Origin: JBBDSU01 sp040904825
Lineage (GTDB): Bacteria > Actinomycetota > Nitriliruptoria > Nitriliruptorales > Nitriliruptoraceae
Length of the DNA stretch: 64,000 nt
Reading direction: 5' to 3'
NCBI GenBank assembly: GCA_040904825.1
Contig: JBBDSU010000030.1
Location: forward strand, 89,368 to 153,367
Of the stretch, positions 1 through 7,512 are shown piece by piece. Numbering within the stretch: position 1 is the stretch's first letter; every line of letters begins with the position of its first letter. The notes below the pieces were generated by a model. The model worked only from the letters and a program-made list of their open reading frames with translations, did not search any database and had not been told where the DNA came from. The position numbers and the translations under genes were made by a program.

Positions 1-649
1 CTGCAAGTGACAAGAAGCGCGTCACGAAGAGTGCAATCTGGTCTGCCGTTGCCGTGTATACCTGGCCGGGGACGCGCAGCTCGGCCGGACTGGCCGTCTC
101 AAGCCCGAAGCTCGCCAGCCATTCGTTCCATGTCGCCGTCGCGCGGCGGCGATGGGTCACGCCGGGTCCACCTCGTGGACGTGGCCGCGTCAGCACGGCG
201 CCTGGCGTCAGCTCCGGCGAGGCCGGTGCATAGCGGTGGTCTGTCACTGCTTGCGGGCTCGCTGCCTGGTGAACATCACCGGCGGCCAGCACATGCGCCA
301 GCATGCGCAGGTCGGTGCCGCCGACCTGGTCGTCACCGGCGGCAGGAAGTCTCGCGACTGCCGCGACCTTGTCTGTTGGCGACAGCTGCGCCAGTTCGCG
401 CCAACCGCCCGGTGTGAGAAACGGGTGATTGTCGGTTGCGGTGATCGTCCGGCCCGAAGCGGTCGTCAGCTTCCACGTGGCCCGGCGGCCGTTGGCTACG
501 AAGTCCGACGGCGTGACCGGAACGAGACGGCGAGCGCCTTGAAGATCCAAACCGAACAGCACGACCTCGTCCGGCTTCTGCGCGACCAGGTCGCGAATGG
601 TCCAGCGGCGGCCGGAGACTTCAACGAGCTCGGTGGAGCCCGCCAGGCA
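1..649 (-). other. DnaB intein inserted in the P-loop, N-terminal portion (Hint domain plus start of a possible homing endonuclease)
   Basis: Directly after the P-loop lysine (DnaB residue 239) comes Cys240 and CLAGSTELVEVSGRRWTIRD, which fits intein block A with its nucleophilic cysteine. Block B follows at intein residues 72-79 as TDNHPFLT, with the expected T-x-x-H, then PGGWRELAQLSPTDKV. Further on, LRMLAHVLAAGD resembles a weakened LAGLIDADG block. WNEWLASFGL and LRVPGQVYTATADQIALF resemble the helical region of LAGLIDADG homing endonucleases. Inteins at the DnaB P-loop are known from mycobacteria, cyanobacteria and Rhodothermus. The C-terminal splicing blocks (F/G, His-Asn, then Ser/Thr of the C-extein) are outside the window, so completeness cannot be judged. 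Confidence 0.88.
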
Positions 650-1366
650 CTTCCCCATCGCCGGGCGAGCAGCAATGATCACCAGGTTCTGCGGTTGCAG
701 ACCAGCTGTGAGCCGGTCGAGATCGTTGAATCCTGTCGCGAGCCCCGTGACCTCAGAACCTCGCTCTGCGAGCTGCTCGATCTGCTCGAACGACGCGGTC
801 AGCAAGTCCCCAAGCTTTGCGTACTCCGACTGCGCACCAGTCTGGGCGACGTCGTAGATGATGCTCTCCGCGCGATCGACGACCTCGTCGGCGTCGTCAC
901 TCGATTCGTAACCGAGGCGGGCAACCTCAGTCCCCGCCTCGATGAGGCGGCGCAAGAGCGCCTTTTGCCGCACGAGCCGTGCATAATGGGTCGCATTGGC
1001 TGCCGTAGGAACGGCCACCGTCAAGTCGTGGATCGCTGCCGGTCCACCGACTTCGTCGAGGCGGTCGCGTCGACTGAGCCAGTCGGTCACCGTCACCGTG
1101 TCGACGGGCTCGCCTTCTGACTGCAACGCGCGGATCGCCTCGAACACGATCCGATGAGCGTTGCGGTAGAAATGCTCGCCGATCAGCATTTGGACAACGT
1201 CGGACGCGGCATTGGCTGACAGCAGGGCTGCACCGAGCACCGACACTTCTGCATCGAGCGAATGGGGCGGTACCCGGTCGAAACCGCGCGCGCCGGCGCC
1301 TGTAGCCGTCGTGTCCGATCCGTTTGGAGACGGCCCGTCCCCGCCGGATGGGAGCCGATCGTTCAT
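1..1366 (-). CDS. dnaB: Replicative DNA helicase DnaB, N-terminal part, interrupted by an intein (cut by window edge)
   Basis: DnaB is the hexameric helicase that opens the replication fork. The frame starts at ATG 1366 behind AAGGAG and stays open for 455 residues to the left edge. Residues 32-49 (VPPHSLDAEVSVLGAALL) match the start of the DnaB N-terminal helical domain. The RecA-like domain begins with TGLATGFNDLDRLTAGLQP and reaches Walker A as ARPAMGK at residues 233-239. At that lysine the helicase sequence stops and an intein begins (separate entry). The second half of Walker A and the rest of the helicase must lie beyond position 1. It is the last gene of the rpsF-ssb-rpsR-rplI-dnaB cluster, 48 nt after rplI. 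The identity is secure; whether the full gene splices is not visible here. Confidence 0.95.
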   Translation of the reverse strand, partial: MNDRLPSGGDGPSPNGSDTTATGAGARGFDRVPPHSLDAEVSVLGAALLSANAASDVVQMLIGEHFYRNAHRIVFEAIRALQSEGEPVDTVTVTDWLSRRDRLDEVGGPAAIHDLTVAVPTAANATHYARLVRQKALLRRLIEAGTEVARLGYESSDDADEVVDRAESIIYDVAQTGAQSEYAKLGDLLTASFEQIEQLAERGSEVTGLATGFNDLDRLTAGLQPQNLVIIAARPAMGKCLAGSTELVEVSGRRWTIRDLVAQKPDEVVLFGLDLQGARRLVPVTPSDFVANGRRATWKLTTASGRTITATDNHPFLTPGGWRELAQLSPTDKVAAVARLPAAGDDQVGGTDLRMLAHVLAAGDVHQAASPQAVTDHRYAPASPELTPGAVLTRPRPRGGPGVTHRRRATATWNEWLASFGLETASPAELRVPGQVYTATADQIALFVTRFLSLA

Positions 1367-1414
1367 GATCGCATCTCCTTCCGGCGGGTGGTGCCCTTAC
1401 GGGCGTGGGGCATG

Positions 1415-2086
1415 TCAGGTGCGAACGGTGCCGGTAGCGGCATCCTCTTCGGCACCCGTGTCATCGACAGCTTCTTCGGATTCTGCTGCCGCTTCGGCTT
1501 CAGCCTCGGTCTTGACGGCTTCTGCCGCCTCCAGCTCTTCTGCTGCCTCAATCGCCTGCTCTGTCAGCACGTCGATATCGGAGGACGCTTCCGCGTCTTG
1601 ATCGTCTGCGTCGAGCAGCGCGCCGCCGGCCCCCACGCGACCTTCAACATCGACGACATCAAGGATCACTGTGGCGGTGACCTGCGGGTGGACACGCACA
1701 GGGATCTCGTAGGTGCCGAGCTGCTTGAGGGTGCCTTTCAGCTCAATCCGCCGACGGTCGATGTCGTGGCCGCGTTCCTTGAGAACACGCTGGATATCGA
1801 CAGTGCTGACGGATCCGTAGAGGCCGCCATGGTCGTCGACACGGGCCGAGATCTTCAGGGCGCGGGCTTCGAGCGCATCCTTGGCCGCAGTTGCCGCGCC
1901 GACGGTCTTCGCCTCGGCGGCCTTGCGCGAACGCGTCAGTGCTTGCGCTTCCTTCATCGCACCCGCGGTTGCCAGAATCGCAAGCCCCCGAGGGACGAGA
2001 TAGTTCCGGCCGTAGCCGTCGGCGACGTCCACAACATCGCCAGGCAGTCCGAGGTTGTCGACCTCGCTCTTCAGGATCACCTTCAT
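1415..2086 (-). CDS. rplI: 50S ribosomal protein L9 with a long acidic C-terminal extension
   Basis: L9 binds 23S rRNA near the L1 stalk and helps frame maintenance. The start at ATG 2086 is chosen because MKVILKSEVDNLGLPGDVVD is the canonical L9 beginning and TGAGGAG lies just upstream; a longer open frame to 2179 is not needed. The product is 223 residues, whereas L9 is usually about 148. The N-terminal rRNA-binding domain, the connecting helix and the C-terminal domain (ending near VTATVILDVVDVEGRV) are all present. About 70 extra residues follow, rich in Glu, Asp and Ala (blocks such as EAAEELEAAEAVKTEAEAEA). It lies 11 nt after rpsR in the ribosomal/replication cluster. Confidence 0.95.
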   Translation of the reverse strand: MKVILKSEVDNLGLPGDVVDVADGYGRNYLVPRGLAILATAGAMKEAQALTRSRKAAEAKTVGAATAAKDALEARALKISARVDDHGGLYGSVSTVDIQRVLKERGHDIDRRRIELKGTLKQLGTYEIPVRVHPQVTATVILDVVDVEGRVGAGGALLDADDQDAEASSDIDVLTEQAIEAAEELEAAEAVKTEAEAEAAAESEEAVDDTGAEEDAATGTVRT

Positions 2087-2097
2087 CGTGCGGCTCC

Positions 2098-2361
2098 TCA
2101 GCGGGTCGTGTAGGGAATCAACGCCATCTCGCGGGCGTTCTTGACCGCGGCAGCCAGTTGTTTCTGGCAACCTGCGCATGCACCAGATGTCCGTCTCGCC
2201 TTGATCTTGGCCCGCTCATTGAGAAACGGCTTGATCAGCGACAGGTCCTTGTAATCGATGTATTCGATCCCCTGCACGCAGACCGGACATGGCTTGGGCT
2301 TGCGAGGCCTGCGGTCCTTGTCTTTATCTTTATCTCGTGGGCTCGCTGAACGGGGCGGCAT
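2098..2361 (-). CDS. rpsR: 30S ribosomal protein S18, zinc-binding type
   Basis: S18 pairs with S6 on the platform of the 30S subunit. The 87-residue protein carries CPVC near residues 25-28 and CAGC near residues 62-65, the C+ (zinc-coordinating) form of S18. Between them sits the conserved IDYKDLSLIKPFLNERAKI segment. The N-terminus holds a short DKDKDKD run before the core. ATG 2361 is used. It lies 79 nt after ssb and 11 nt before rplI in the cluster that begins with rpsF. Confidence 0.95.
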   Translation of the reverse strand: MPPRSASPRDKDKDKDRRPRKPKPCPVCVQGIEYIDYKDLSLIKPFLNERAKIKARRTSGACAGCQKQLAAAVKNAREMALIPYTTR

Positions 2362-2440
2362 GGTCGTGCTCCTTTGCGGGGCGCGGCCGGCACGTGTTCG
2401 TACCGGCGCCGGTCGGATTGGTCAGTTTGTCAGTGGTGGA

Positions 2441-2881
2441 TCAGAACGGTACGTCATCGTCGGACGGTGGCTCCGGGGCAGCCGAGCCAGTCGACGGCGA
2501 GGTGGCACCAGCCGAACTACCCGACGTGCGAGTCGGGCGTGCCTGCGCCCACCGCAACGACGGAGCAATCTCGTCGGCTTCAATCTCGGTTGTCCACACC
2601 GTCTGGCCTTCACGATTTTCGTAACTGCGCACGCGGACACGGCCGATAACGACCACCCGGTCACCCTTGGTCAACGACTCCCCAGCGTTCTCTGCCAGAT
2701 CGCGCCAAGCGTTGACATTCAGGTACGTGGTCTCTTCTTGCTGCTGTCCGTCCCGGCCAGTCCACCGGCGGTTGGACGCCACCCGCAGGGTGACGACCGG
2801 TGTCCCCCCTTGGGTGAAGCGCAGTTCAGGGTCATCGGTGAGGTTCCCGACGAACGTGATGTAGTTGCTTTCGAACGCCAT
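2441..2881 (-). CDS. ssb: Single-stranded DNA-binding protein
   Basis: SSB coats single-stranded DNA at forks and recruits replication and repair partners. The start is ATG 2881 (MAFESNYITFVGNLTDDPEL), preceded by AAGGAG; the frame is open further upstream but that stretch has no SSB similarity. The 146-residue protein has an OB fold over about residues 1-105, with YLNVNAWRDLAENAGESLTK and RVVVIGRVRVRSYENREGQ recognisable, then a short Gly/Ser/Pro-rich linker. The acidic tail DDDVPF is the standard partner-binding tip. It sits between rpsF and rpsR, the usual bacterial arrangement. Confidence 0.96.
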   Translation of the reverse strand: MAFESNYITFVGNLTDDPELRFTQGGTPVVTLRVASNRRWTGRDGQQQEETTYLNVNAWRDLAENAGESLTKGDRVVVIGRVRVRSYENREGQTVWTTEIEADEIAPSLRWAQARPTRTSGSSAGATSPSTGSAAPEPPSDDDVPF

Positions 2882-2951
2882 GGTGGCTCCTTGACCTTCT
2901 GGTTGCTGAGGACCTGTCGTGAGAGGACGGTCGCTCAGGCAATCCCGTCGG

Positions 2952-3257
2952 TCAGGCGGTGGCCCTGACACGGACCTCGGGGCGAATCGTCTTGAACCGC
3001 ACGACATCGTCGGCGATCTTCATCTGCCGCTCGACTTCGGTAACCGTTTCAGCGGTGGCGCGATAGTCAAGGACGCCGTAGAAACCGTGGTCTCGTTTGG
3101 CGATCTCGAACGACAGACGGCGACGGCCCCACCATGCGTCATCAAGGAGCTCACCACCCTTGTCGGCGAGCGTGGACTTGATGCGCTCGAATGCAGCCAG
3201 AGCAGCTTCTTCTTCGAGCAGGTCGGTGATAATCACCATGGTTTCATAGCGGCGCAT
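2952..3257 (-). CDS. rpsF: 30S ribosomal protein S6
   Basis: S6 forms the S6:S18 heterodimer on the 30S platform. The true start is ATG 3257 (MRRYETMVIITDLLEEEAAL) with GAGGAG eight bases upstream; a 56-residue upstream extension of the frame is rejected because it falls in the leader. The 101-residue length is typical. RRRLSFEIAKRDHGFYGVLDY is the conserved S6 core. It is the first gene of rpsF-ssb-rpsR-rplI-dnaB and is preceded by a 300-nt structured leader, so S6:S18 feedback on its own mRNA, known in other bacteria, is a fair inference here. Confidence 0.95.
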   Translation of the reverse strand: MRRYETMVIITDLLEEEAALAAFERIKSTLADKGGELLDDAWWGRRRLSFEIAKRDHGFYGVLDYRATAETVTEVERQMKIADDVVRFKTIRPEVRVRATA

Positions 3258-3557
3258 GTAGGCACTCCTCTGGTCGCGCCGCCCCGCGCGTGCGCGGTGC
3301 GGGCCGGTGGCCGTCGACGTCGTCGACTCCACCGGCGTGGTGGCCCCCACCGTCGCAGACACAAAGCGTGCCCGTCGGCCAGGGGCAGGGGTGCGGTCGG
3401 GATGCATGCCACCGATGCCACGCATCGTTGCGCGGTGGGCGACATACCACGCGCGCAGCTATGTGCAGCTGCGCGCGTCACAGCATCACGGTACCCGAGC
3501 CTTCCGTCCTCTCACAACCGACACCGTAGGCGCAGGTCGTGACATCAGCGCGTGAAA
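3258..3557 (-). promoter_or_regulatory. rpsF operon leader with two strong hairpins
   Basis: This 300-nt stretch has no convincing gene. It contains a perfect 12-bp inverted repeat with a 6-nt loop at 3449-3478 (arms ACGCGCGCAGCT and its complement). A second hairpin lies at 3303-3336, with an outer 8-bp stem, an asymmetric internal loop and an inner 6-bp stem closing a 3-nt loop. In the rpsF-sense RNA the first structure would sit at the 5' end and the second about 45 nt upstream of the start codon. Ribosomal-protein leaders that bind S6:S18 are known in other bacteria; I could not match the published consensus, so that role is inference. Confidence 0.5.
3488..3517 (-). promoter_or_regulatory. 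Candidate promoter for the rpsF-ssb-rpsR-rplI-dnaB operon
   Basis: On the minus strand TTGTGA (3512-3517) is followed after 18 nt by TACCGT (3488-3493), which fits the actinobacterial TANNNT -10 form. Transcription would start near 3481, just before the 12-bp inverted repeat at 3449-3478. The hexamers are weak matches, so the placement is tentative. Confidence 0.3.
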
Positions 3558-5018
3558 TCACTTGGCGCCTGTGGATTCCTGGCATGCGATGCCTTTGAGG
3601 CGCTCATCAATGAGATCAAGCAAAGCCGCCCATCCCCCGGCATCTGACATCTGAAGGTGCTGGCGCATCCACCCGATAAAAGTCGCCTTGCCCGACGCCG
3701 TCAGTCCGACGGTGGTGATGCCGTGTTCACGTCGTTCTCCATCGGACACCGACTGAGGATGCGTCGCCACGAATTGCCGCATGAAGTCGAGCTCGAACAA
3801 CGTTTCCGCTTCAACGCCTGCCGGCACACCGTCGATCGCATCGGCATAGGTCAGAAGATGCCGCTGGCGGACGAAATCGAAGCGCGACACCAGCGTGTCG
3901 CGCGCCCTGCGGCCAGCATCGTCGTGGTCGAGGAGCACCAACAGCGGCACCGTGAGTTCGGCACGGAGCACGATCGCCGTCAAAGCGGCGCCCATCGCAC
4001 CCCCCGCAGGCCAGATCAGCACGCCTTCGAACATCTCGCCACGACCGAGCACCTCGGCGACGTGCCGCAAGTACGCCTCGTCGGTTCCACCTTCGACGAT
4101 CAACACTGCACGGGTGCCGTCGGCGACTCGACCCAGCCGATCGAAGACCGCAGCGAAACCATCGTCGCGCAAGAGTCCACCCAAAAGATGCGACTGGGGG
4201 CGGTCACCTGGCGCCGTGCCGACCACAATCGTGCGACCCGCACCGTCCCGCGCAAGCGCGACCACGACCGTGGTTGATGCACGCGGCACCGCGAACGGTG
4301 AGGAGGTGGCCACCACGACGCGTGTCGCGGCTGCCGCGGCCATGTCGGTCAGCACGATCGCGAGCGTTTCCTGGGCCGCTGGATGCAGGAACGCTTCGGG
4401 AGCCTCGATGGCGACAAGTGCGCAATCGTCACCCGAATCCGCCATGTGCATCGCCACGCCCAGCGCGACCGGCACACGGGCCTGCGGATCCGGCAATAAC
4501 GCACCACTGTCATCGATCAGCCTGATGGCGCACCCAGACTCGCCACACTCGACATCAACCTCGGTGATTTCGGGAATCAGTCTCCGCGCGACGTGCAGCA
4601 CCGCCGATGACAGTGCCTGCCGAGCGTGGCGGTCGCGCAGGGATGGCGCAACTCGTGCCACCAGCTGGGCGGGTGTGCTCTCGACCGGGCAGTACACGAC
4701 GCTGCCCGACGACGCGGCAGTCGATGGTTCAACCTGCCTCACACCATCCGTCGACCACGTGACGCGGATCACGGTCGGCGGCAGGTCTATCCGCACCTCC
4801 GGTCCGGCGGTGGCATCCGGTTGAAACGGCATATCACGTGCCGGGACAAACTCGACGGCGGGGTCGAGGGCTGCCGCCAGCGCGAAGAGCACACTCGTCG
4901 AACCGGACCTGTTGGGTCCGACGAGGACGGTGACACGATCACCGATGGGGATTTGGACCGGGGCACCCCATGCCGAACGAACGCCGATGACGGTGGCGGT
5001 GCCATCATTGTCGGTCAC
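3558..5018 (-). CDS. OLD-family ATPase/TOPRIM protein with degenerate Walker A
   Basis: The 486-residue protein starts at GTG 5018. The N-terminal part is an SMC/ABC-type ATPase fold: VTVLVGPNRSGST (P-loop at residues 34-41) and a Walker B with the OLD-type continuation IEAPEAFLHP (residues 204-213). The C-terminal part is a TOPRIM nuclease fold: VLIVEGGTDE (Glu309) and LLDHDDAGR (DHD at 364-366). This order is that of OLD (overcoming lysogenization defect) nucleases. The P-loop lysine is replaced by Ser40 (codon TCG), and the ABC signature region reads VPVALG rather than LSxG, so ATP hydrolysis is doubtful while the TOPRIM acidic residues look intact. It follows tyrS by 50 nt on the same strand, with no UvrD-type partner nearby, as in solitary class 1 OLD proteins. 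Confidence 0.75.
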   Translation of the reverse strand: MTDNDGTATVIGVRSAWGAPVQIPIGDRVTVLVGPNRSGSTSVLFALAAALDPAVEFVPARDMPFQPDATAGPEVRIDLPPTVIRVTWSTDGVRQVEPSTAASSGSVVYCPVESTPAQLVARVAPSLRDRHARQALSSAVLHVARRLIPEITEVDVECGESGCAIRLIDDSGALLPDPQARVPVALGVAMHMADSGDDCALVAIEAPEAFLHPAAQETLAIVLTDMAAAAATRVVVATSSPFAVPRASTTVVVALARDGAGRTIVVGTAPGDRPQSHLLGGLLRDDGFAAVFDRLGRVADGTRAVLIVEGGTDEAYLRHVAEVLGRGEMFEGVLIWPAGGAMGAALTAIVLRAELTVPLLVLLDHDDAGRRARDTLVSRFDFVRQRHLLTYADAIDGVPAGVEAETLFELDFMRQFVATHPQSVSDGERREHGITTVGLTASGKATFIGWMRQHLQMSDAGGWAALLDLIDERLKGIACQESTGAK

Positions 5019-5068
5019 GGGTGCTGTTCCTGCCTGTGCGCCTGGTTGTCGGCGCCTCGTTTGCCCGC

Positions 5069-6409
5069 TTACGCGCCTGTTGGGTCTTCAACAAATCGCA
5101 CCAGGAAGATCCGCTTCTTGCCCACCTTGAGCACCAGGGTGGAGCGCTCCGGCAGATCAGCCTGCGTCACGGCTGCCTGCGGATCTGTGATCGGGCGATC
5201 ATCAATCCGGACAGCGCCTTGTTCAACCAGTCGCCGGGCCTCACCGTTGCTCCGGCATGCGCCAGCGAGTCGCATCATGTCGAGCACACCGACTCCAGCC
5301 ACCAGCAACTGTCGATCCAGTTCAACCGATGGTGCATCCGCGAACACCTCGCGCAGCGCCTCGTCGGTTGTGGCCTGGCTCGTTCCGGTGAACAACGCCG
5401 AGGTGGCTCGTTCGGCAGCGATCACCCCCTCGTCGCCATGGATGATCCTGGTCGCTTCGGCGGCCAGCACCTTGTGGGCGACGCGAGCCGCCGGATCGTC
5501 GGCCAGATGCTGGCCGAGTTCTTCGATCTCGGCCAGATCCAGGAAGGTGAACAGCTTGAGAAATCGGACGACGTCCGCGTCGGCTGCATTCAGCCAATAC
5601 TGGTAGTAGGCATATGGCGAGGTCTGGTCCGCATCGAGCCAGATCGCGTTGCCTGCTGACTTCCCGAACTTCGCCCCATCAGCCGTGGTCAACAGCGGCC
5701 ACGTGAGCCCGAAGGTTTCGGCACCCGTTGACCGGCGGATCAGGTCGATCCCCGCAACAATGTTGCCCCACTGGTCGGATCCACCCGCCTGCAGCGTGCA
5801 TCCATATTCGCGATACAGATGCAGGAAGTCGTAAGCCTGGAGGAGTTGATAGCTGAACTCGGTGAAACTGATGCCCTGATCACGTGATGCGAGCCGGCGC
5901 TTGACCGATTCACGGGCGATCATCGCATTGACGCTGAAGTGCTTGCCGACGTCCCGCAGAAACTCCAAGAAACCCAACGACCCCAGCCAGTCCTGGTTAT
6001 CCAGCAGCAGCCCGGGAGCTGCCCCGTCAGTCGCATGCCGCTGAGATGCCGTCGCTTGCTGGCCGCCGCCGAAGTCAAGGACTGCCCCGAGTTGCCGGCG
6101 GATGCCGTCGAGGTGCCGCGCAACGGTCGCTTCGTCGAGCAGCGTTCGCTCGGTATCGCGCCCTGATGGATCCCCGATACGGCCGGTCGCTCCGCCGGCG
6201 ATTGCGATGGGCCGGTGGCCGAGTCGCTGGAGCCAGGCCATGGCCATCATGCCGACGAGATTTCCTGCGTGCAGCGATGGCGCGGTCGGATCGAAGCCGA
6301 CGTAGTAGGTGACTGGACCGGCTGCGAACGCGGCGGTCAGCGCATCAAGGTCGGTGGCATCCTGGACGAACCCTCGGGCACGCAAGATCTCGAGCGGCTG
6401 ATCCGTCAC
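5069..6409 (-). CDS. tyrS: Tyrosyl-tRNA synthetase
   Basis: TyrRS charges tRNA-Tyr and is a class I synthetase. GTG 6409 (VTDQPLEILRARGF) is chosen because it lies 8 nt after the stop of the GYF-domain gene; a frame extension upstream would overlap that gene. The HIGH-equivalent PSLHAGN is at residues 44-50, the KMSKS-equivalent KFGKSAGN lies in the middle of the chain, and GGSDQWGNI is the tyrosine-site segment. The C-terminus is an S4 RNA-binding domain (GVGVLDMMRLAGACRSNGEA). Length, 446 residues, is normal. I see no T-box leader upstream. Co-directional with the GYF protein and the OLD-type gene. Confidence 0.95.
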   Translation of the reverse strand: MTDQPLEILRARGFVQDATDLDALTAAFAAGPVTYYVGFDPTAPSLHAGNLVGMMAMAWLQRLGHRPIAIAGGATGRIGDPSGRDTERTLLDEATVARHLDGIRRQLGAVLDFGGGQQATASQRHATDGAAPGLLLDNQDWLGSLGFLEFLRDVGKHFSVNAMIARESVKRRLASRDQGISFTEFSYQLLQAYDFLHLYREYGCTLQAGGSDQWGNIVAGIDLIRRSTGAETFGLTWPLLTTADGAKFGKSAGNAIWLDADQTSPYAYYQYWLNAADADVVRFLKLFTFLDLAEIEELGQHLADDPAARVAHKVLAAEATRIIHGDEGVIAAERATSALFTGTSQATTDEALREVFADAPSVELDRQLLVAGVGVLDMMRLAGACRSNGEARRLVEQGAVRIDDRPITDPQAAVTQADLPERSTLVLKVGKKRIFLVRFVEDPTGA

Positions 6410-6417
6410 CTGTCCGC

Positions 6418-6678
6418 TCACCAATGCGCCACACGTGCAGACGCGTCCTTGGCCGGTGGCCACCCCAACCGCTCGCGCAACGGCGATGGTGGGACGACGG
6501 CCGGCACATCACGTGCTGGTGTCCAGTCCGGCATGCCATCGGCCCATACCAGAGTGTCTGAGGTGACCACGCCTTCGGCAACCAGGTGCCGCATCGCCTC
6601 CAAGGCAACCGGACCCCGTCGCTGATCTCCTTCGATGTGAAACCATCGAGCTGGATCCAACGGATCCGACGGGTCCAC
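6418..6678 (-). CDS. Small GYF_2-type domain protein
   Basis: An 86-residue soluble protein from ATG 6678. Residues 12-55 (WFHIEGDQRRGPVALEAMRH ... SDTLVWADGMPDWTPARDV) match the pattern of the GYF_2 (DUF4339) domain: Trp-Tyr/Phe at the start, G-P-V in the middle and W-x-x-G-x-x-x-W at the end. Such domains usually mediate protein-protein contacts at membranes, but here there is no membrane segment. It ends 8 nt before tyrS and is probably co-transcribed with it. Function unknown. Confidence 0.72.
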   Translation of the reverse strand: MDPSDPLDPARWFHIEGDQRRGPVALEAMRHLVAEGVVTSDTLVWADGMPDWTPARDVPAVVPPSPLRERLGWPPAKDASARVAHW

Positions 6679-6820
6679 GAGTGCCTCCTAGCGTCGACTG
6701 AAGCAGGATCGCAGCCTATCCACCGCACTGTCGAGTCCATCGGGCCCACTCGCAGGCGTTACGGTTCTGTTCGATCCCGTCGCGAATCGATCCCGCGACG
6801 AAACAGGCAAGGAGTCGACG

Positions 6821-7027
6821 ATGCAAGAGTGTCGCTGCCGGCACCTCAACGTCCTCAGCGGTGCGGTTGCCCACGACTACGCCCGACTCCACCTTGAGCA
6901 GAGAAAAACCGACGGGATGGGACGCCGGGTGCTGAGCTGCCCGGATCTTCACGTTGAGTGGGTCGAGGAGCGTGAGCCAGCCGGTTACGGCGACGACGTA
7001 GTGGTGCTGCGCCGCTTGACACGCTGA
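6821..7027 (+). CDS. Small Cys-containing protein of unknown function
   Basis: A 68-residue frame starts at ATG 6821 with AAGGAG seven bases upstream, the best ribosome site in the area. The sequence begins MQECRCRHLN, continues with HDYARLHLEQRKTDGMGRRV and ends with CPDLHVEWVEEREPAGYGDD and a basic tip. The three cysteines and the regular alternation of charged and hydrophobic residues look like a folded domain. I do not recognise a family. It is divergent from the GYF/tyrS genes and convergent with the DUF5318 gene. Confidence 0.55.
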   Translation: MQECRCRHLNVLSGAVAHDYARLHLEQRKTDGMGRRVLSCPDLHVEWVEEREPAGYGDDVVVLRRLTR

Positions 7028-7060
7028 CCAACCAACGACCGTTGCGACATCCGGGATGCT

Positions 7061-7465
7061 CTAGCCGGTTCCGACACCTGTCGCGGGCGCAACAAGCACG
7101 AACGACTCGAGCAGGTGGTGCCAGCGGCAGGCCCGACACACTTCAACGACGTAGACCTCAAGCTCGCCCCACCGGGCAAGCTCGCGCTCCAAGGAAGCTG
7201 GCGACAATGCCCGGCCCCCGGGGTGACGACGGCGGTCATCATCGAAGATATAGGTGACCTGCAACAGATCAACGTCGCACAACGGGCAGGGCTCACCCGC
7301 GGCAACACCGATGTGGCTGGCCGCCCGCAGCAGGTCCGGATGCGCATCGGTGACGTCCTCGACCCGCAGCGTCCCCGCCGCGACCTGCTGGAGCAGGGCA
7401 CGCCGCCGCATCCTGTAGTCGATGCGGGACCGACGTGTCGCCTGCTCCAGAGTGATGTCGCTCAT
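7061..7465 (-). CDS. DUF5318 family protein
   Basis: A 134-residue soluble protein from ATG 7465. It has a basic N-terminal helix (RIDYRMRRRALLQQVAAGTL), an AHPDLLRAA motif, a first cysteine pair in PCPLC (residues 59-63) and a second in VCRACRW near residue 110, probably one zinc site, followed by HHLLESFVL. This layout is that of DUF5318, a family found across Actinobacteria. No enzymatic function is established. The gene is separated by 47 nt from sodN and lies on the same strand downstream of it. Confidence 0.72.
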   Translation of the reverse strand: MSDITLEQATRRSRIDYRMRRRALLQQVAAGTLRVEDVTDAHPDLLRAASHIGVAAGEPCPLCDVDLLQVTYIFDDDRRRHPGGRALSPASLERELARWGELEVYVVEVCRACRWHHLLESFVLVAPATGVGTG

Positions 7466-7512
7466 CGTCGTGGTGGAAACGACTGAGGCGATCGGCGTGA
7501 ACGCCGGTCGCT

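Noticed and set aside
471..480. TTCCACGTGG resembling parS
   Set aside because: Only the inner 10 bp match and the palindrome fails on both outer sides; it lies in intein codons.
152..1120. Long plus-strand frame of 322 codons opposite dnaB
   Set aside because: It is the shadow of the dnaB/intein frame, which has clear helicase and intein motifs; the plus-strand product has no domain signal or ribosome site.
2590..2598. Perfect DnaA box TTGTCCACA inside ssb
   Set aside because: Single isolated match within conserved codons; expected by chance at this window size.
3558..5018. Reading the OLD-type gene as part of a phage-defence island
   Set aside because: No UvrD-like partner, restriction, toxin or mobile genes nearby; it sits next to tyrS among housekeeping genes.
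6679..6820. Possible T-box or other aminoacyl-tRNA leader upstream of the GYF/tyrS genes
   Set aside because: No T-box sequence or specifier-loop structure was found, and the spacer is too short and divergent.
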